NCBI GenBank assembly: GCA_045221575.1
Contig: JBGUWU010000015.1
Span: forward strand, 1-64,000
DNA: 64,000 nt
Reading direction: 5' to 3'
Source of the DNA: Scybalousia_A sp045221575
GTDB lineage: Bacteria > Bacteroidota > Bacteroidia > Bacteroidales > P3
In this document: in pieces, positions 42,924 through 51,815 of the stretch
Numbering within the stretch: the stretch's first letter is position 1
Layout: each line of letters opens with the position of its first letter
Notes under the pieces: model-generated
Told to the model about the DNA's origin: nothing
Databases searched by the model: none
Seen by the model: the letters and a program-made list of their open reading frames with translations, nothing else
Translations under genes and position numbers: made by a program

Positions 42924-43307
42924 ATGGAAAGTAGAAGAATGGAAAAGATAAATAGACTTATCCAAAAAGATTTGTCTGAGATATTAAGAGAAAAAAGCCG
43001 TGAAGAATTTTTATCTTGTTTGATAAGTGTTACAAAGGTAAGCGTAACTTCTGATTTATCATTAGCAAGAGTTTATGTAAGTATATTTGTTCCTGCTAAT
43101 TGTCCTATAGAAATAACACAAGGCAAAGACAATCCTTTAAGCAGAGAGCTTGCTCTTTTGCAAATAGTAAAAGAAAAGAAAGATTTGATACGTATGATTC
43201 TTGCTCAAAAAGAAAGACATCAATTAAGAATAATACCAGATATTGTTTTCTTCTTAGATGATACCTTAGAATATGCTGCAAGAATAGATGAACTTTTGAA
43301 GAAATAG
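42924..43307 (+). CDS. rbfA: Ribosome-binding factor A
   Basis: 127 residues. RbfA KH-type fold: RMEKINRLIQKDLSEILREKSR, VSVTSDLSLARVYVSIFVP and MILAQKERHQLRIIPDIVFFLDDTLEYAARIDELL. It binds the 16S 5' helix during 30S maturation. The homologous core begins at RMEKIN, so the ATG at 42939 is an alternative start. First gene of a run with the permease and cysS. It ends in TAG. Confidence 0.93.
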   Translation: MESRRMEKINRLIQKDLSEILREKSREEFLSCLISVTKVSVTSDLSLARVYVSIFVPANCPIEITQGKDNPLSRELALLQIVKEKKDLIRMILAQKERHQLRIIPDIVFFLDDTLEYAARIDELLKK

Positions 43308-43322
43308 TTCTTTTGTTTAAAG

Positions 43323-44555
43323 ATGAAGAAAAAAAATCTCTTTTTTATAGTTCGTAGGTTGTGTTTTTCTAAAAGAAATAAAGGGATAGTACATATTATT
43401 TCTTTAATTTCTTTGATAGGAGTTGCTATTGGTAGCTTGGCATTGTTGGTAGTGTTAAGCGTTTTCAATGGTTTTACATCTGTAGCACAACAGATGTTGG
43501 AAAAAGAGAATCCTCCTCTGTTAGTAGAAGCAACACAAGGAAAGACCTTTAAGCAAAACAAAGTCATTAATCTGCTAAAACAATCTCCTACTCAAAAAAA
43601 CAATCTAACTATTGTTCCTATTATAGAACAGACAGCAATGGTTTCTGTTGGAGAAAGACAAAAAATAGTTAGACTTATAGGAACAACAGATGAATATTTC
43701 AAATATAATCCTCTGAATGCTTTGCTTGTTAATGATAGAGAAAATTTTATAGGTCTTGATGAACAAGTCTGCATAATGGGAATAGGCTTAGCATTAGATT
43801 TAGGCTTAAACAAAGGAGCAGAAAAGATGGGAATAAAAGTTCAAATCACTGTTCCAGAATTAGAAAATGAAGATGCTACCGTTGTGGAAGATATGCTAAG
43901 AAGTGAAAATGTTATGTTTGCTGGTGCTTTTCAGACTCGTTCGGCTTTAGACAACGAATACATTTTTATAAATATAAATAAGGCACGAGAACTTCTTAAT
44001 TATAAAGAAGACGAGGTTACTGCTTTATACGATATTCCACAACATAATATTGATAAAGAAAGGTATATAACAGAAAGAAAAGCATCATTAAAAGGATTGC
44101 AAAACATTTCAACAAAGAACCTATTAGAACAACAGCCATTGTACTTTCGTATAGTGAAAAGTGAGAAACTTGCAGTCTATGTCATTCTTTCTTTTATCAT
44201 ATTTATTGCAATAATCAACATACTTTCTTCACTTATAATATTATATATTCAGAAAAAACGTATGAATTACATCTTACGAGCAATAGGAACAACAAAGAAA
44301 GACTTGCATAAGATATATTTTTACTATGGAATCACGATAAACGTTGTTGGTTGTTTGCTTGGTGTTGTAGTTGGTTTAGTTTTTTGCTTTCTTCAACAAG
44401 AATTTGGACTTATACGCTTGAGTGAAGAAAATTTTGTTGTAGATGCTTTTCCTATAAAAATTTTGTTTTGGGATATAATAAGAATACTACTTATTGTGTT
44501 AATAATAGGTGGAATTACTATAAAAGTAATAACAAATAGATTAAAAATAAAATAA
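43323..44555 (+). CDS. ABC transporter permease, FtsX/LolC-E type
   Basis: 410 residues. One N-terminal helix (IVHIISLISLIGVAIGSLALLVVLSVFNGF), a periplasmic domain of about 230 residues, then three C-terminal helices (about 280-400), the MacB/LolCE layout. In Bacteroidetes these proteins are annotated as lipoprotein-releasing permeases that pass lipoproteins to the periplasmic carrier. The ATPase partner is not adjacent. It begins 15 nt after rbfA and ends one base before cysS. Confidence 0.87.
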   Translation: MKKKNLFFIVRRLCFSKRNKGIVHIISLISLIGVAIGSLALLVVLSVFNGFTSVAQQMLEKENPPLLVEATQGKTFKQNKVINLLKQSPTQKNNLTIVPIIEQTAMVSVGERQKIVRLIGTTDEYFKYNPLNALLVNDRENFIGLDEQVCIMGIGLALDLGLNKGAEKMGIKVQITVPELENEDATVVEDMLRSENVMFAGAFQTRSALDNEYIFININKARELLNYKEDEVTALYDIPQHNIDKERYITERKASLKGLQNISTKNLLEQQPLYFRIVKSEKLAVYVILSFIIFIAIINILSSLIILYIQKKRMNYILRAIGTTKKDLHKIYFYYGITINVVGCLLGVVVGLVFCFLQQEFGLIRLSEENFVVDAFPIKILFWDIIRILLIVLIIGGITIKVITNRLKIK

Positions 44556-44556
44556 T

Positions 44557-46035
44557 ATGGCAACAGAGAAATTATCCGTTAGATTATATAATACCCTTAG
44601 TGGAATGAAGGAAGGCTTTCGTCCGCTAAGAGAAGATAGAGTTGGAATGTATGTTTGTGGTCCTACAGTCTATGGTGAAGCTCATCTTGGACATGCTCGT
44701 AGTGCAATAACTTTTGATATTGTTTATAGAGTGTTAAAATATGCAGGCTACAATGTAAGATATGTTAGAAACTTTACAGATGTTGGGCATCTTTTAAATG
44801 ATGCTGATGAGGGAGATGATAAAGTTGAAAAGAAAGCTTTGGCAGAAAACAAAGAACCACAAGAAGTAGCACAATATTATGAAGCAAAATATCTTTGGGC
44901 TGTTGATTCTCTTAATTGTTTAAGACCAAACCTTATGCCTATTGCTTCTGGTCATATTATGGAACAAATAGATATTGTTAAAGTTCTTTTAGATAAAGGC
45001 TTGGCTTATGAAAGTGAGGGAAGTGTATATTTTGATGTGGAAAAATATAATAATAATGTAAAGAAGTATGGAGTATTATCTCATCGTACATTAGAAGACA
45101 CTAAAGACAATTCTCGTGAACTTGCAGGGCAACAAGAAAAACATAATCCTTTTGATTTTGCTCTTTGGAAAAAAGCTCCAAAAGAACATATAATGAAGTG
45201 GCAGAGTCCTTGGTCATTAGGTTTTCCTGGTTGGCATTTAGAATGTACCGCAATGGGAAAGAAATATCTTGGAGAAGAATTTGATATTCACGGAGGCGGA
45301 ATGGACCTTTTGTTTCCTCATCATGATTGTGAGATAGCACAAAGTGTAGGTGCTTTCGGAAAGATGCCTGCAAAATATTGGTTACACAATAATATGATTA
45401 CCATAGAAGGTAGAAAGATGGGTAAAAGTTATAATAACTTTATAACTATCAGTGAAATGTTTTCAGGAGAACATCATTTGCTTCAAAAAGCCTATTCTCC
45501 TATGACTATACGTTTCTTTATGCTTATGGCACATTATCGTAGTACTCTGGATTTTTCAAACGAAGCTCTAATAGCATCAGAAAAAGGTTTCGCTCGTCTA
45601 ATGGAAGCAAAGAAAAAAATAGCTTCTCTTCCAGAAAGCAAAGAGACTTCTTTCCAATTAAAGAAGATAATGGAAGACGCTATAGATGCTGTGCTTGATG
45701 ATTTCAATACTCCAATATGTATTGCTTTCCTTTTTGAACTTTGCAAGCATATCAATAGCGTTGCAGATAAAAAAGCCACAATAAGCAAAGAGGATAAAGA
45801 ATATTTGCAAAAGAATTTTATTGAACTTTGCGAAGATGTCTTAGGATTAAAGGAAGATAAGAGTGGTACAGATACAAAGGTCGTTGAAGGTTTGATGAAT
45901 CTTATTCTTGAAGTTAGAAAATCTGCACGTGAGCAGAAAGATTATGCTACTTCTGATAAAATACGCGATGCCTTAAAAGAAGTGGGAATAGAAATAAAAG
46001 ATTCCAAAGAAGGAGTAGAGTGGAGGTTAATCTAA
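44557..46035 (+). CDS. cysS: Cysteinyl-tRNA synthetase
   Basis: 492 residues, full length. CGPTVYGEAHLGHARSAITFD contains the first zinc ligand and the HIGH-type motif (LGHA); GWHLECTAMG and HGGGMDLLFPHHDCEIAQS hold the remaining ligands; KMGKSYNN is the KMSKS equivalent. It charges tRNA-Cys. It lies two genes downstream of a protein with unusual Cys demand, probably by chance. Confidence 0.98.
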   Translation: MATEKLSVRLYNTLSGMKEGFRPLREDRVGMYVCGPTVYGEAHLGHARSAITFDIVYRVLKYAGYNVRYVRNFTDVGHLLNDADEGDDKVEKKALAENKEPQEVAQYYEAKYLWAVDSLNCLRPNLMPIASGHIMEQIDIVKVLLDKGLAYESEGSVYFDVEKYNNNVKKYGVLSHRTLEDTKDNSRELAGQQEKHNPFDFALWKKAPKEHIMKWQSPWSLGFPGWHLECTAMGKKYLGEEFDIHGGGMDLLFPHHDCEIAQSVGAFGKMPAKYWLHNNMITIEGRKMGKSYNNFITISEMFSGEHHLLQKAYSPMTIRFFMLMAHYRSTLDFSNEALIASEKGFARLMEAKKKIASLPESKETSFQLKKIMEDAIDAVLDDFNTPICIAFLFELCKHINSVADKKATISKEDKEYLQKNFIELCEDVLGLKEDKSGTDTKVVEGLMNLILEVRKSAREQKDYATSDKIRDALKEVGIEIKDSKEGVEWRLI

Positions 46036-46060
46036 AAACTCAATAAACAATATTTTATAA

Positions 46061-46098
46061 ACGGGGACAAAATCTTAGATTTTGTCCCCGTTGTTTTT
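46061..46098 (+). terminator. Rho-independent terminator of cysS
   Basis: A long stem (ACGGGGACAAAAT/ATTTTGTCCCCGT) with a short loop, then TGTTTTTAT. Strongest terminator in the window. Confidence 0.92.
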
Positions 46099-46186
46099 AT
46101 TATGTTTTTTCTTTATACCAAACTTATGTTAATCTATTATAGTTTTTTATGGCTGTATTGATTGCTTTTGATTTTTCCCAAAAAAC

Positions 46187-46262
46187 ATCAACTCTTTTAT
46201 ATAAAAAGATCAACTTTTAAGAAATGAAAATCAACTTCTAAAAATTTAAAATCAACTCTTTT
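46187..46262. repeat. Four ATCAACT words at 21-22-bp spacing in an AT-rich junction
   Basis: ATCAACT starts at 46187, 46209, 46230 and 46251 (spacing 22, 21, 21), each followed by T-rich then A-rich runs. The word reads as a variant, in opposite orientation, of the AGATTTGAT word at 26198-26281. It sits between the convergent cysS and the thioredoxin-like gene. No gene is seen between 46036 and 46327. Confidence 0.75.
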
Positions 46263-46327
46263 TTTACTAAGTTTTGATTTTATTTTATTGAAGTCAAATC
46301 ATTGATTCAAGACAATAAAATACTTTG

Positions 46328-47743
46328 TTATAAATTAAGTAGTCCTTTTTCTATCATGTCAAGTATTTGCGCTAAGGACTCAACAGAAAAGTTTTTTGCA
46401 AGAATTTTGTTATTGCTGTCAAGTAAATAGATAACAGGAGTTTTTTCTATATCAAAGTATTCTCTCCAATTGTAATTAGCATATAAGCCGTTGGTGGTAA
46501 CCCAAGAAATATTGTACTTCTGACAAAACTCTCTCATTTGGTTTAAATCTCCTTCTGTATGAACACCAAAGATACCTAAGTCGTATTTTTCTTTGTTATT
46601 ATTGTAGAACTCAGCCAATTTTGGCATTTCTTTAGTACAGTGTCCGCATTCTATTGACCAAAAGACTAAAAGTCTGTAACGGTTGTTGAGTTCAGAAAGA
46701 GAATGCCATTGTGATGTTTCATCTTCTATAGGACAAGCTAAATCAGGAACTGTTTTTCCAACAAGTAAGTTCTCCCAACGTTCCGCTCTTTGAATATTCA
46801 TTTCTACATCTGAAAGATGCATCCAAGTAACTTTGCCTGTTGTGAAGTATTTTTTTATCATGTGAACATAAACTTTGTCGTGCCCCATAATGTTGTCGGT
46901 AAGATAACGTTTGGTTATGTCGTTGATGAAGTATTTGTACATTTCTCCGCCTTCTGTTGTTTTTGCAATAAGACTATCAGCATAATAAATAAGACTATCA
47001 GCCTTATCATACTTCAATACTTTCTCCCAAAAGTTCTTGAAAGCGTCAGAAAAAACCTCTTTAGGAGTTTTAATCAAAGCATCACAAGAAAGGTCCATAT
47101 TATCAAAATAATGTCTTTTGTAATATTGGAAAGCTTGTAACCTTGTAGCCAACGAATCTAAGCTACCGTCTTCTTTGTATATATTATTTGTTGGTGGAAC
47201 AACAGGTTTAGAGCACATTAATACCTTTGAAAAGAAATAATCAGGATATTGCTTGATGAAATCTTCTTTTAAGGAGTCATTTTGATGTCGAAGTATTGAT
47301 AGTTTTTCGTTGTATTCATTTCTGTTGTTGGTGAGAGAAGATAGTTTTTTGAACTCATTTTCTAAAACTTTTGACTTTTTTAAGTAATCATAGTAAATCT
47401 TTTCCATTTTAGAACCTTTAACGACCATATTTTCGGTCCAGCCATCGTTAGTAGTAGAGAAACTCATCTTTGTTTCATCTTGGATAATAAATTCAATAAA
47501 CTTGCCCTTGTTGTCAGCAAAGAAATACATTCCATTAGGCATAGGTTTATCTTTGCGTTTGAAATGAAATTTTCCTTTTTTATTAACGCAAGAGTCAAAA
47601 GAGTAAGTATTGCCTAAATGAAAGTAACCTATATACATAGTATCGCTTTCTGAGTTTTTTATTTCTAAACTTATGTCGTATTGAGCCTTTACAGAAAAAC
47701 TCAATAACAAGATGCTTAGTAGTGTTAAAAGTCTTGGTTTCAT
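46328..47743 (-). CDS. DUF4369 / thioredoxin-like protein (TlpA/ResA type)
   Basis: 471 residues. Signal peptide (MKPRLLTLLSILLLSFSVKA); DUF4369 domain about 22-130 (SDTMYIGYFHLGNTYSFDSCVNKKGKFHFK); helical middle (DUF5106-like) to about 320; thioredoxin-like domain about 325-471 with the redox motif WSIECGHCTKEMPKLAEFY (C-x-x-C as CGHC) and cis-Pro segment IEKTPVIYLLD. A periplasmic thiol-disulfide reductase, perhaps membrane-attached. Last gene of the minus-strand run that begins with tgt, 14 nt after the mannosidase. Confidence 0.88.
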   Translation of the reverse strand: MKPRLLTLLSILLLSFSVKAQYDISLEIKNSESDTMYIGYFHLGNTYSFDSCVNKKGKFHFKRKDKPMPNGMYFFADNKGKFIEFIIQDETKMSFSTTNDGWTENMVVKGSKMEKIYYDYLKKSKVLENEFKKLSSLTNNRNEYNEKLSILRHQNDSLKEDFIKQYPDYFFSKVLMCSKPVVPPTNNIYKEDGSLDSLATRLQAFQYYKRHYFDNMDLSCDALIKTPKEVFSDAFKNFWEKVLKYDKADSLIYYADSLIAKTTEGGEMYKYFINDITKRYLTDNIMGHDKVYVHMIKKYFTTGKVTWMHLSDVEMNIQRAERWENLLVGKTVPDLACPIEDETSQWHSLSELNNRYRLLVFWSIECGHCTKEMPKLAEFYNNNKEKYDLGIFGVHTEGDLNQMREFCQKYNISWVTTNGLYANYNWREYFDIEKTPVIYLLDSNNKILAKNFSVESLAQILDMIEKGLLNL

Positions 47744-47757
47744 AATTATTTTATTTT

Positions 47758-50094
47758 TTATCTATCATCATCACCAAAATAATAGAAATATATAACATCT
47801 AAATATTTTTGCAAAGATATATAATCTTTAGGATAGGAGAAAAAAACGTAATTGTTTATATAAGCATCTTCGTAAGTTCCCTCAGCCCAAAGAAAACAAG
47901 TAGTCTTATCGAAGTTTTTAATATCTTTATAAGCAATAGAGGCAATGAGCTTGCTTTCATTTGCAGGTATGTCGCTCTTTGTTTCTATAAACTTATAATG
48001 TACAGAATCGTTGTTGTCTAATATTTTTATGGTGTAATCCAAAGTAACATCTCTGTCAATATCCGAACAAGCATAAACAAAAATGCTATCTTTATTAGAA
48101 TACTTATCAATAGAAAAGATTACAGGTTGAAAAGAAAGGGTAGCGGTATAATAAGTTGGTTTTACATCTGAAGAATAGTCAATACAACCCCAACCAATAC
48201 AAGGATATAATTCATTATATTGCCAAAACAAAGTACCCATACAATACGGTTTTGCTCTACGATGTGATTCTATCGCAAGTTTTAATCCTTCCGCAGCAGT
48301 AAGATTAGAATATGTTATGTAATCTTCATCTGTTTCAACAACGTTGCCGAACCATTCTTTTAGTCTGCTATCTATTAATTCAAATCCTCTGTCATGTTTT
48401 TGATGGATAGCAAATCCGTTATTGTTTTTTACGTATGGAGAAGAGCAATACTTTTCTGCGGTAGATAAGTTCATCGCACTTTGAAATCCGAATTCAGACA
48501 TAAATCTTGGGACTTTTCTTGTGTAGGTCTCAAAAGTAGAATCTCCCCACCAAACTCCCCAATAATGACAATCTCCTATTTGTCTGCTTTCTTCGTGTCC
48601 CCAACCATATTCCATAGGAGAAGAATGAATATAATCTATAGTAGGTGCATATTTAGAAACTAAGTTAGGTAATAGTTCTTTAAATAGTTTATTGTAATCT
48701 TCTACTGCTTTGATAGTATCTTTAACTATTTGCTTCCACCCCCAATTATTCCAACCTTCCCATATTTCATTATTACCACAATAAAGAGCTAAAGAAGGAT
48801 GTCCGCTTATACGTTGAATGTTTTGTGTTGCTTCTGCCTTTACATTGGCAAGAAAAGAACTATCAGCAGGATATAATTCACACGCAAAAGGAAAATCTTG
48901 CCAAACCATTATTCCGTATTCATCACAAAGACTATAAAATTCTTCATCACCATAGTTAGCACCTCCCCAAACTCTAAGCATATTCATATTTGCTTCTTGT
49001 GCAAGAATAATATCAGATGTTTTTGTTACAGGACCGGTAATGAAGTTTGCTCCTTTGCAGAATATAGGTTGTCCATTAACTTTGAAATAAAAACTTTCGC
49101 CAACAGTTTTTTTATTATTGGCATTAGGATTACGTAAAGTGTCTTTTTCTCTTACTAATTCAATAGTTCTTATACCATATTTTATATCGCTACAATAGTC
49201 ATCATCTATTAGTATTTTACTTTTATATAAATATTGTTCTCCACTACCATTAGGCCACCAAAGTTTAGGATTATCTATTGAATAATTGAAACTATATTCT
49301 CCGCTTTCGTTAGGCCTTAATACAAAATCAAAGTTATGTTCTTCTGATTCTAATGATATGATATGTTTTTTTGTCAAAGGTTTTCTGAATTTTAGGTTGA
49401 GAGATAGTTCTGCAACATCTTCTTTAATTCTTATTGTTTGAATGTTTTTATAATCTAAAATAGGTTTATCATCTTCAAAGCTTAGGTATATAGCACTTAT
49501 GCTTGGTGCAAGAGTTTTAGGATGCCAATCCCAACCATATAAATATTGAGGTGATCGTTGATTTACTCTTACACTATCTTTAGGAGTAAAGACTAAACGA
49601 AGGACATTTTTACCTTTCTTTAAAAATGGTTTTATGTCATCATTGTAAGTCATAAAAGCATTATGATACTCTCGTACTTTCTGATTGTTGATGTATAATG
49701 TGCAATTGCCATCAATGTTTTCAACATTTAAATAAGCAAAATCTTTTTTCAGTTGTTGTTTGCTTACTTTAAATGAACATGAATATATCCAAGTCATTGT
49801 ATCTATAGCACACATTTGTTTTTCGTTTTCTCTTACAAATAAAGAATCCAAATAACCGTTAGCATAAAGTATTTCGTATGTATTTGTTTGAAAACTTAAA
49901 TCAAATCCATCTGCCACGATTCCTTTTCCATTAGTAAGAGTTACATCGTAAAAGAATAATACATGGGGATTTATTTCTGTAACTTCCTTTTTAGAAAAAG
50001 GCAAACGAAGATGAGAAAAAATGCTTTCTTGTGCTAAACAAGAAAATGAAATTAAGCATAATAAAATAAGTATGAGAATTTTGTTTTGTTTCAT
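47758..50094 (-). CDS. Beta-mannosidase, glycoside hydrolase family 2
   Basis: 778 residues from the ATG at 50094, which begins the signal peptide MKQNKILILILLCLISFSCLAQ. GH2 layout: sugar-binding jelly-roll with NCTLYINNQKVREYHNAFMTYNDDIKPFLKKGKN, Ig-like domain, then the barrel with LRVWGGANYGDEEFYSLCDEYGIMVWQDFPFAC, acid/base Glu in LYCGNNEIWEGW, and nucleophile Glu in PRFMSEFGFQS. Exported, acting on terminal beta-mannosides. It follows the ROK kinase by 13 nt, suggesting linked sugar use. Confidence 0.93.
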   Translation of the reverse strand: MKQNKILILILLCLISFSCLAQESIFSHLRLPFSKKEVTEINPHVLFFYDVTLTNGKGIVADGFDLSFQTNTYEILYANGYLDSLFVRENEKQMCAIDTMTWIYSCSFKVSKQQLKKDFAYLNVENIDGNCTLYINNQKVREYHNAFMTYNDDIKPFLKKGKNVLRLVFTPKDSVRVNQRSPQYLYGWDWHPKTLAPSISAIYLSFEDDKPILDYKNIQTIRIKEDVAELSLNLKFRKPLTKKHIISLESEEHNFDFVLRPNESGEYSFNYSIDNPKLWWPNGSGEQYLYKSKILIDDDYCSDIKYGIRTIELVREKDTLRNPNANNKKTVGESFYFKVNGQPIFCKGANFITGPVTKTSDIILAQEANMNMLRVWGGANYGDEEFYSLCDEYGIMVWQDFPFACELYPADSSFLANVKAEATQNIQRISGHPSLALYCGNNEIWEGWNNWGWKQIVKDTIKAVEDYNKLFKELLPNLVSKYAPTIDYIHSSPMEYGWGHEESRQIGDCHYWGVWWGDSTFETYTRKVPRFMSEFGFQSAMNLSTAEKYCSSPYVKNNNGFAIHQKHDRGFELIDSRLKEWFGNVVETDEDYITYSNLTAAEGLKLAIESHRRAKPYCMGTLFWQYNELYPCIGWGCIDYSSDVKPTYYTATLSFQPVIFSIDKYSNKDSIFVYACSDIDRDVTLDYTIKILDNNDSVHYKFIETKSDIPANESKLIASIAYKDIKNFDKTTCFLWAEGTYEDAYINNYVFFSYPKDYISLQKYLDVIYFYYFGDDDR

Positions 50095-50107
50095 ATCTTT
50101 TATGTAA

Positions 50108-51073
50108 TTAATTGTTAAAACATAATGCAGCTGCACCTAAAATAGCAGCACCATCGTCTTCTAATCCTGAAAGTTCAATAGAAACACTATTTTTAAATAC
50201 ATCAAAAACATAGGCTTCAAAGTATTTTTTTAGAGGATTTAATAACAAGTCTCCACTCTTAGATAAACCACCAAACAGAAATATTTTCTCAGGTGAAGTA
50301 ATAGCAGCAGCATTCGCTAAACCTATTGCAAGCATTTTTGCAGTGTAATCATAAACTTCTAAACAAAGTTTATCTCCTTTTAAAGCACAATCATATATCA
50401 ATGCACCTGTTATTTCTTTTTCATTGTATTTTCTAAGGAGAGATTCTTCTGAAGAGTTGTTTATCTTTTCTAATGCAGTAAGAACAAAACCTGTAGCAGA
50501 ACAATATCTTTCTACACAACCTTTTCTTCCACAATTACATTGTCTTCCCTTTTCTTCTATTATAGTATGTCCTACTTCTCCTGCAAAGCCTGTACTTCCA
50601 TAAACAAGGTTGCCATTTACTACAACACCACTTCCAACACCTGTTCCCAAAGTTATCATAATAAAATCTTTTACTCCTTTACCTTTACCATAAATCATTT
50701 CTCCCATAGCGGCAGCATTGGCGTCGTTTGTTAGAGTTACATTAAGGTTGTAGCCTTTTTGTGAAAGATTTTCTTCTAAGAGTTGTTTTACTTGTAAAAC
50801 TCCTTTATACTCTAAATTAGGAGCATTGTCTATTACTCCTTTATAATAGTTTCCATTAGGAGCTCCTATACCAATACCTATTATTTCTGCATTCGTATTA
50901 GAAACTTCTTTACATAATTTTATAACATTGTTTGCTATTTCGTTAAGATAATCATCAAAACCATTATATCCTTTTGTGCTTATCTTAGTGATTGTTTTTA
51001 TTTCTCCGTTTTCAGAAACAAAACCAAAAACAGTATTTGTGCCACCTATATCTATACCTATTGAATATTTCAT
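50108..51073 (-). CDS. ROK family sugar kinase (glucokinase-like)
   Basis: 321 residues. MKYSIGIDIGGTNTVFGFV is the phosphate-binding loop; NDANAAAMGEMIYG and ITLGTGVGSGVVVNG follow; the ROK zinc site is GEVGHTIIEEKGRQCNCGRKGCVERYCS. It phosphorylates a hexose (glucose, mannose or an N-acetyl sugar) in the cytoplasm. I chose the ATG at 51073 over a GTG at 51082. Adjacent to a beta-mannosidase, so mannose is a plausible substrate. Confidence 0.92.
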   Translation of the reverse strand: MKYSIGIDIGGTNTVFGFVSENGEIKTITKISTKGYNGFDDYLNEIANNVIKLCKEVSNTNAEIIGIGIGAPNGNYYKGVIDNAPNLEYKGVLQVKQLLEENLSQKGYNLNVTLTNDANAAAMGEMIYGKGKGVKDFIMITLGTGVGSGVVVNGNLVYGSTGFAGEVGHTIIEEKGRQCNCGRKGCVERYCSATGFVLTALEKINNSSEESLLRKYNEKEITGALIYDCALKGDKLCLEVYDYTAKMLAIGLANAAAITSPEKIFLFGGLSKSGDLLLNPLKKYFEAYVFDVFKNSVSIELSGLEDDGAAILGAAALCFNN

Positions 51074-51082
51074 AACTAACAC

Positions 51083-51790
51083 TTATTTTAACATATCATT
51101 CATTGTAAATATTCCTTTTTTATCTTGAATAAATTCTGCTCCAAGCACAGCACCTAAAGCCAAACCACGTCTTGATAATGCTTTATGTTTTATCTCTATA
51201 ATATCTTCTGTAGATTTATAGTCAATAATATGTGTGCCAAATTCTTCTCCTTCACGGATAGATGTTATTTTTAGTTCTTTTTCATCTGATGTTTCGTTAA
51301 GTTTCCAAGATGTTTTACTTGGATATTCTCTCATTAGTTCATTCGCAAGAGTTATAGCAGTGCCAGAAGGAGCATCTAATTTATGAATATGATGTATCTC
51401 TGTTATAGAAGGAGAATAGTTAGAAAAGTTTTTCATTAGTTGTGCTAAATATGTATTTAGTTTTCTAAATAGATAAACTCCTATAGCAAAATTGGAAGAG
51501 TACATTAATGCACCATCGTTTTCTTTGATGATGTTCTCTATTTCTGGTAAATAATCATACCAACCTGTTGTTCCTACAACAATAGGAATGTTTCTGTTTA
51601 CACATTCTTTTATATTATTTACAGCACTTTTAGGAGTAGAAAATTCTATTGCAACGTCGATATTTTTTTTCTCTATATTTTCCCAAGAATCGTTAATATC
51701 TATAATTCCCGCAATATTATGATTTCTTTCTTTGGCGATGATTTCTATCATCTTCCCCATTTTGCCATAGCCTACGATAAGTATATTCAT
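51083..51790 (-). CDS. dapB: 4-hydroxy-tetrahydrodipicolinate reductase
   Basis: 235 residues, short but complete. NAD(P)-binding ILIVGYGKMGKMIEII; GTTGWYDYLPEI; catalytic ITEIHHIHKLDAPSGTAITLANEL; C-terminal HKALSRRGLALGAVLGAEFI. It makes tetrahydrodipicolinate for lysine and diaminopimelate synthesis. It lies between the LptF/G permease and the ROK kinase, 25 nt and 9 nt from each. Confidence 0.96.
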   Translation of the reverse strand: MNILIVGYGKMGKMIEIIAKERNHNIAGIIDINDSWENIEKKNIDVAIEFSTPKSAVNNIKECVNRNIPIVVGTTGWYDYLPEIENIIKENDGALMYSSNFAIGVYLFRKLNTYLAQLMKNFSNYSPSITEIHHIHKLDAPSGTAITLANELMREYPSKTSWKLNETSDEKELKITSIREGEEFGTHIIDYKSTEDIIEIKHKALSRRGLALGAVLGAEFIQDKKGIFTMNDMLK

Positions 51791-51815
51791 ATAGTTATGT
51801 TTTTTTTATTTCAGT

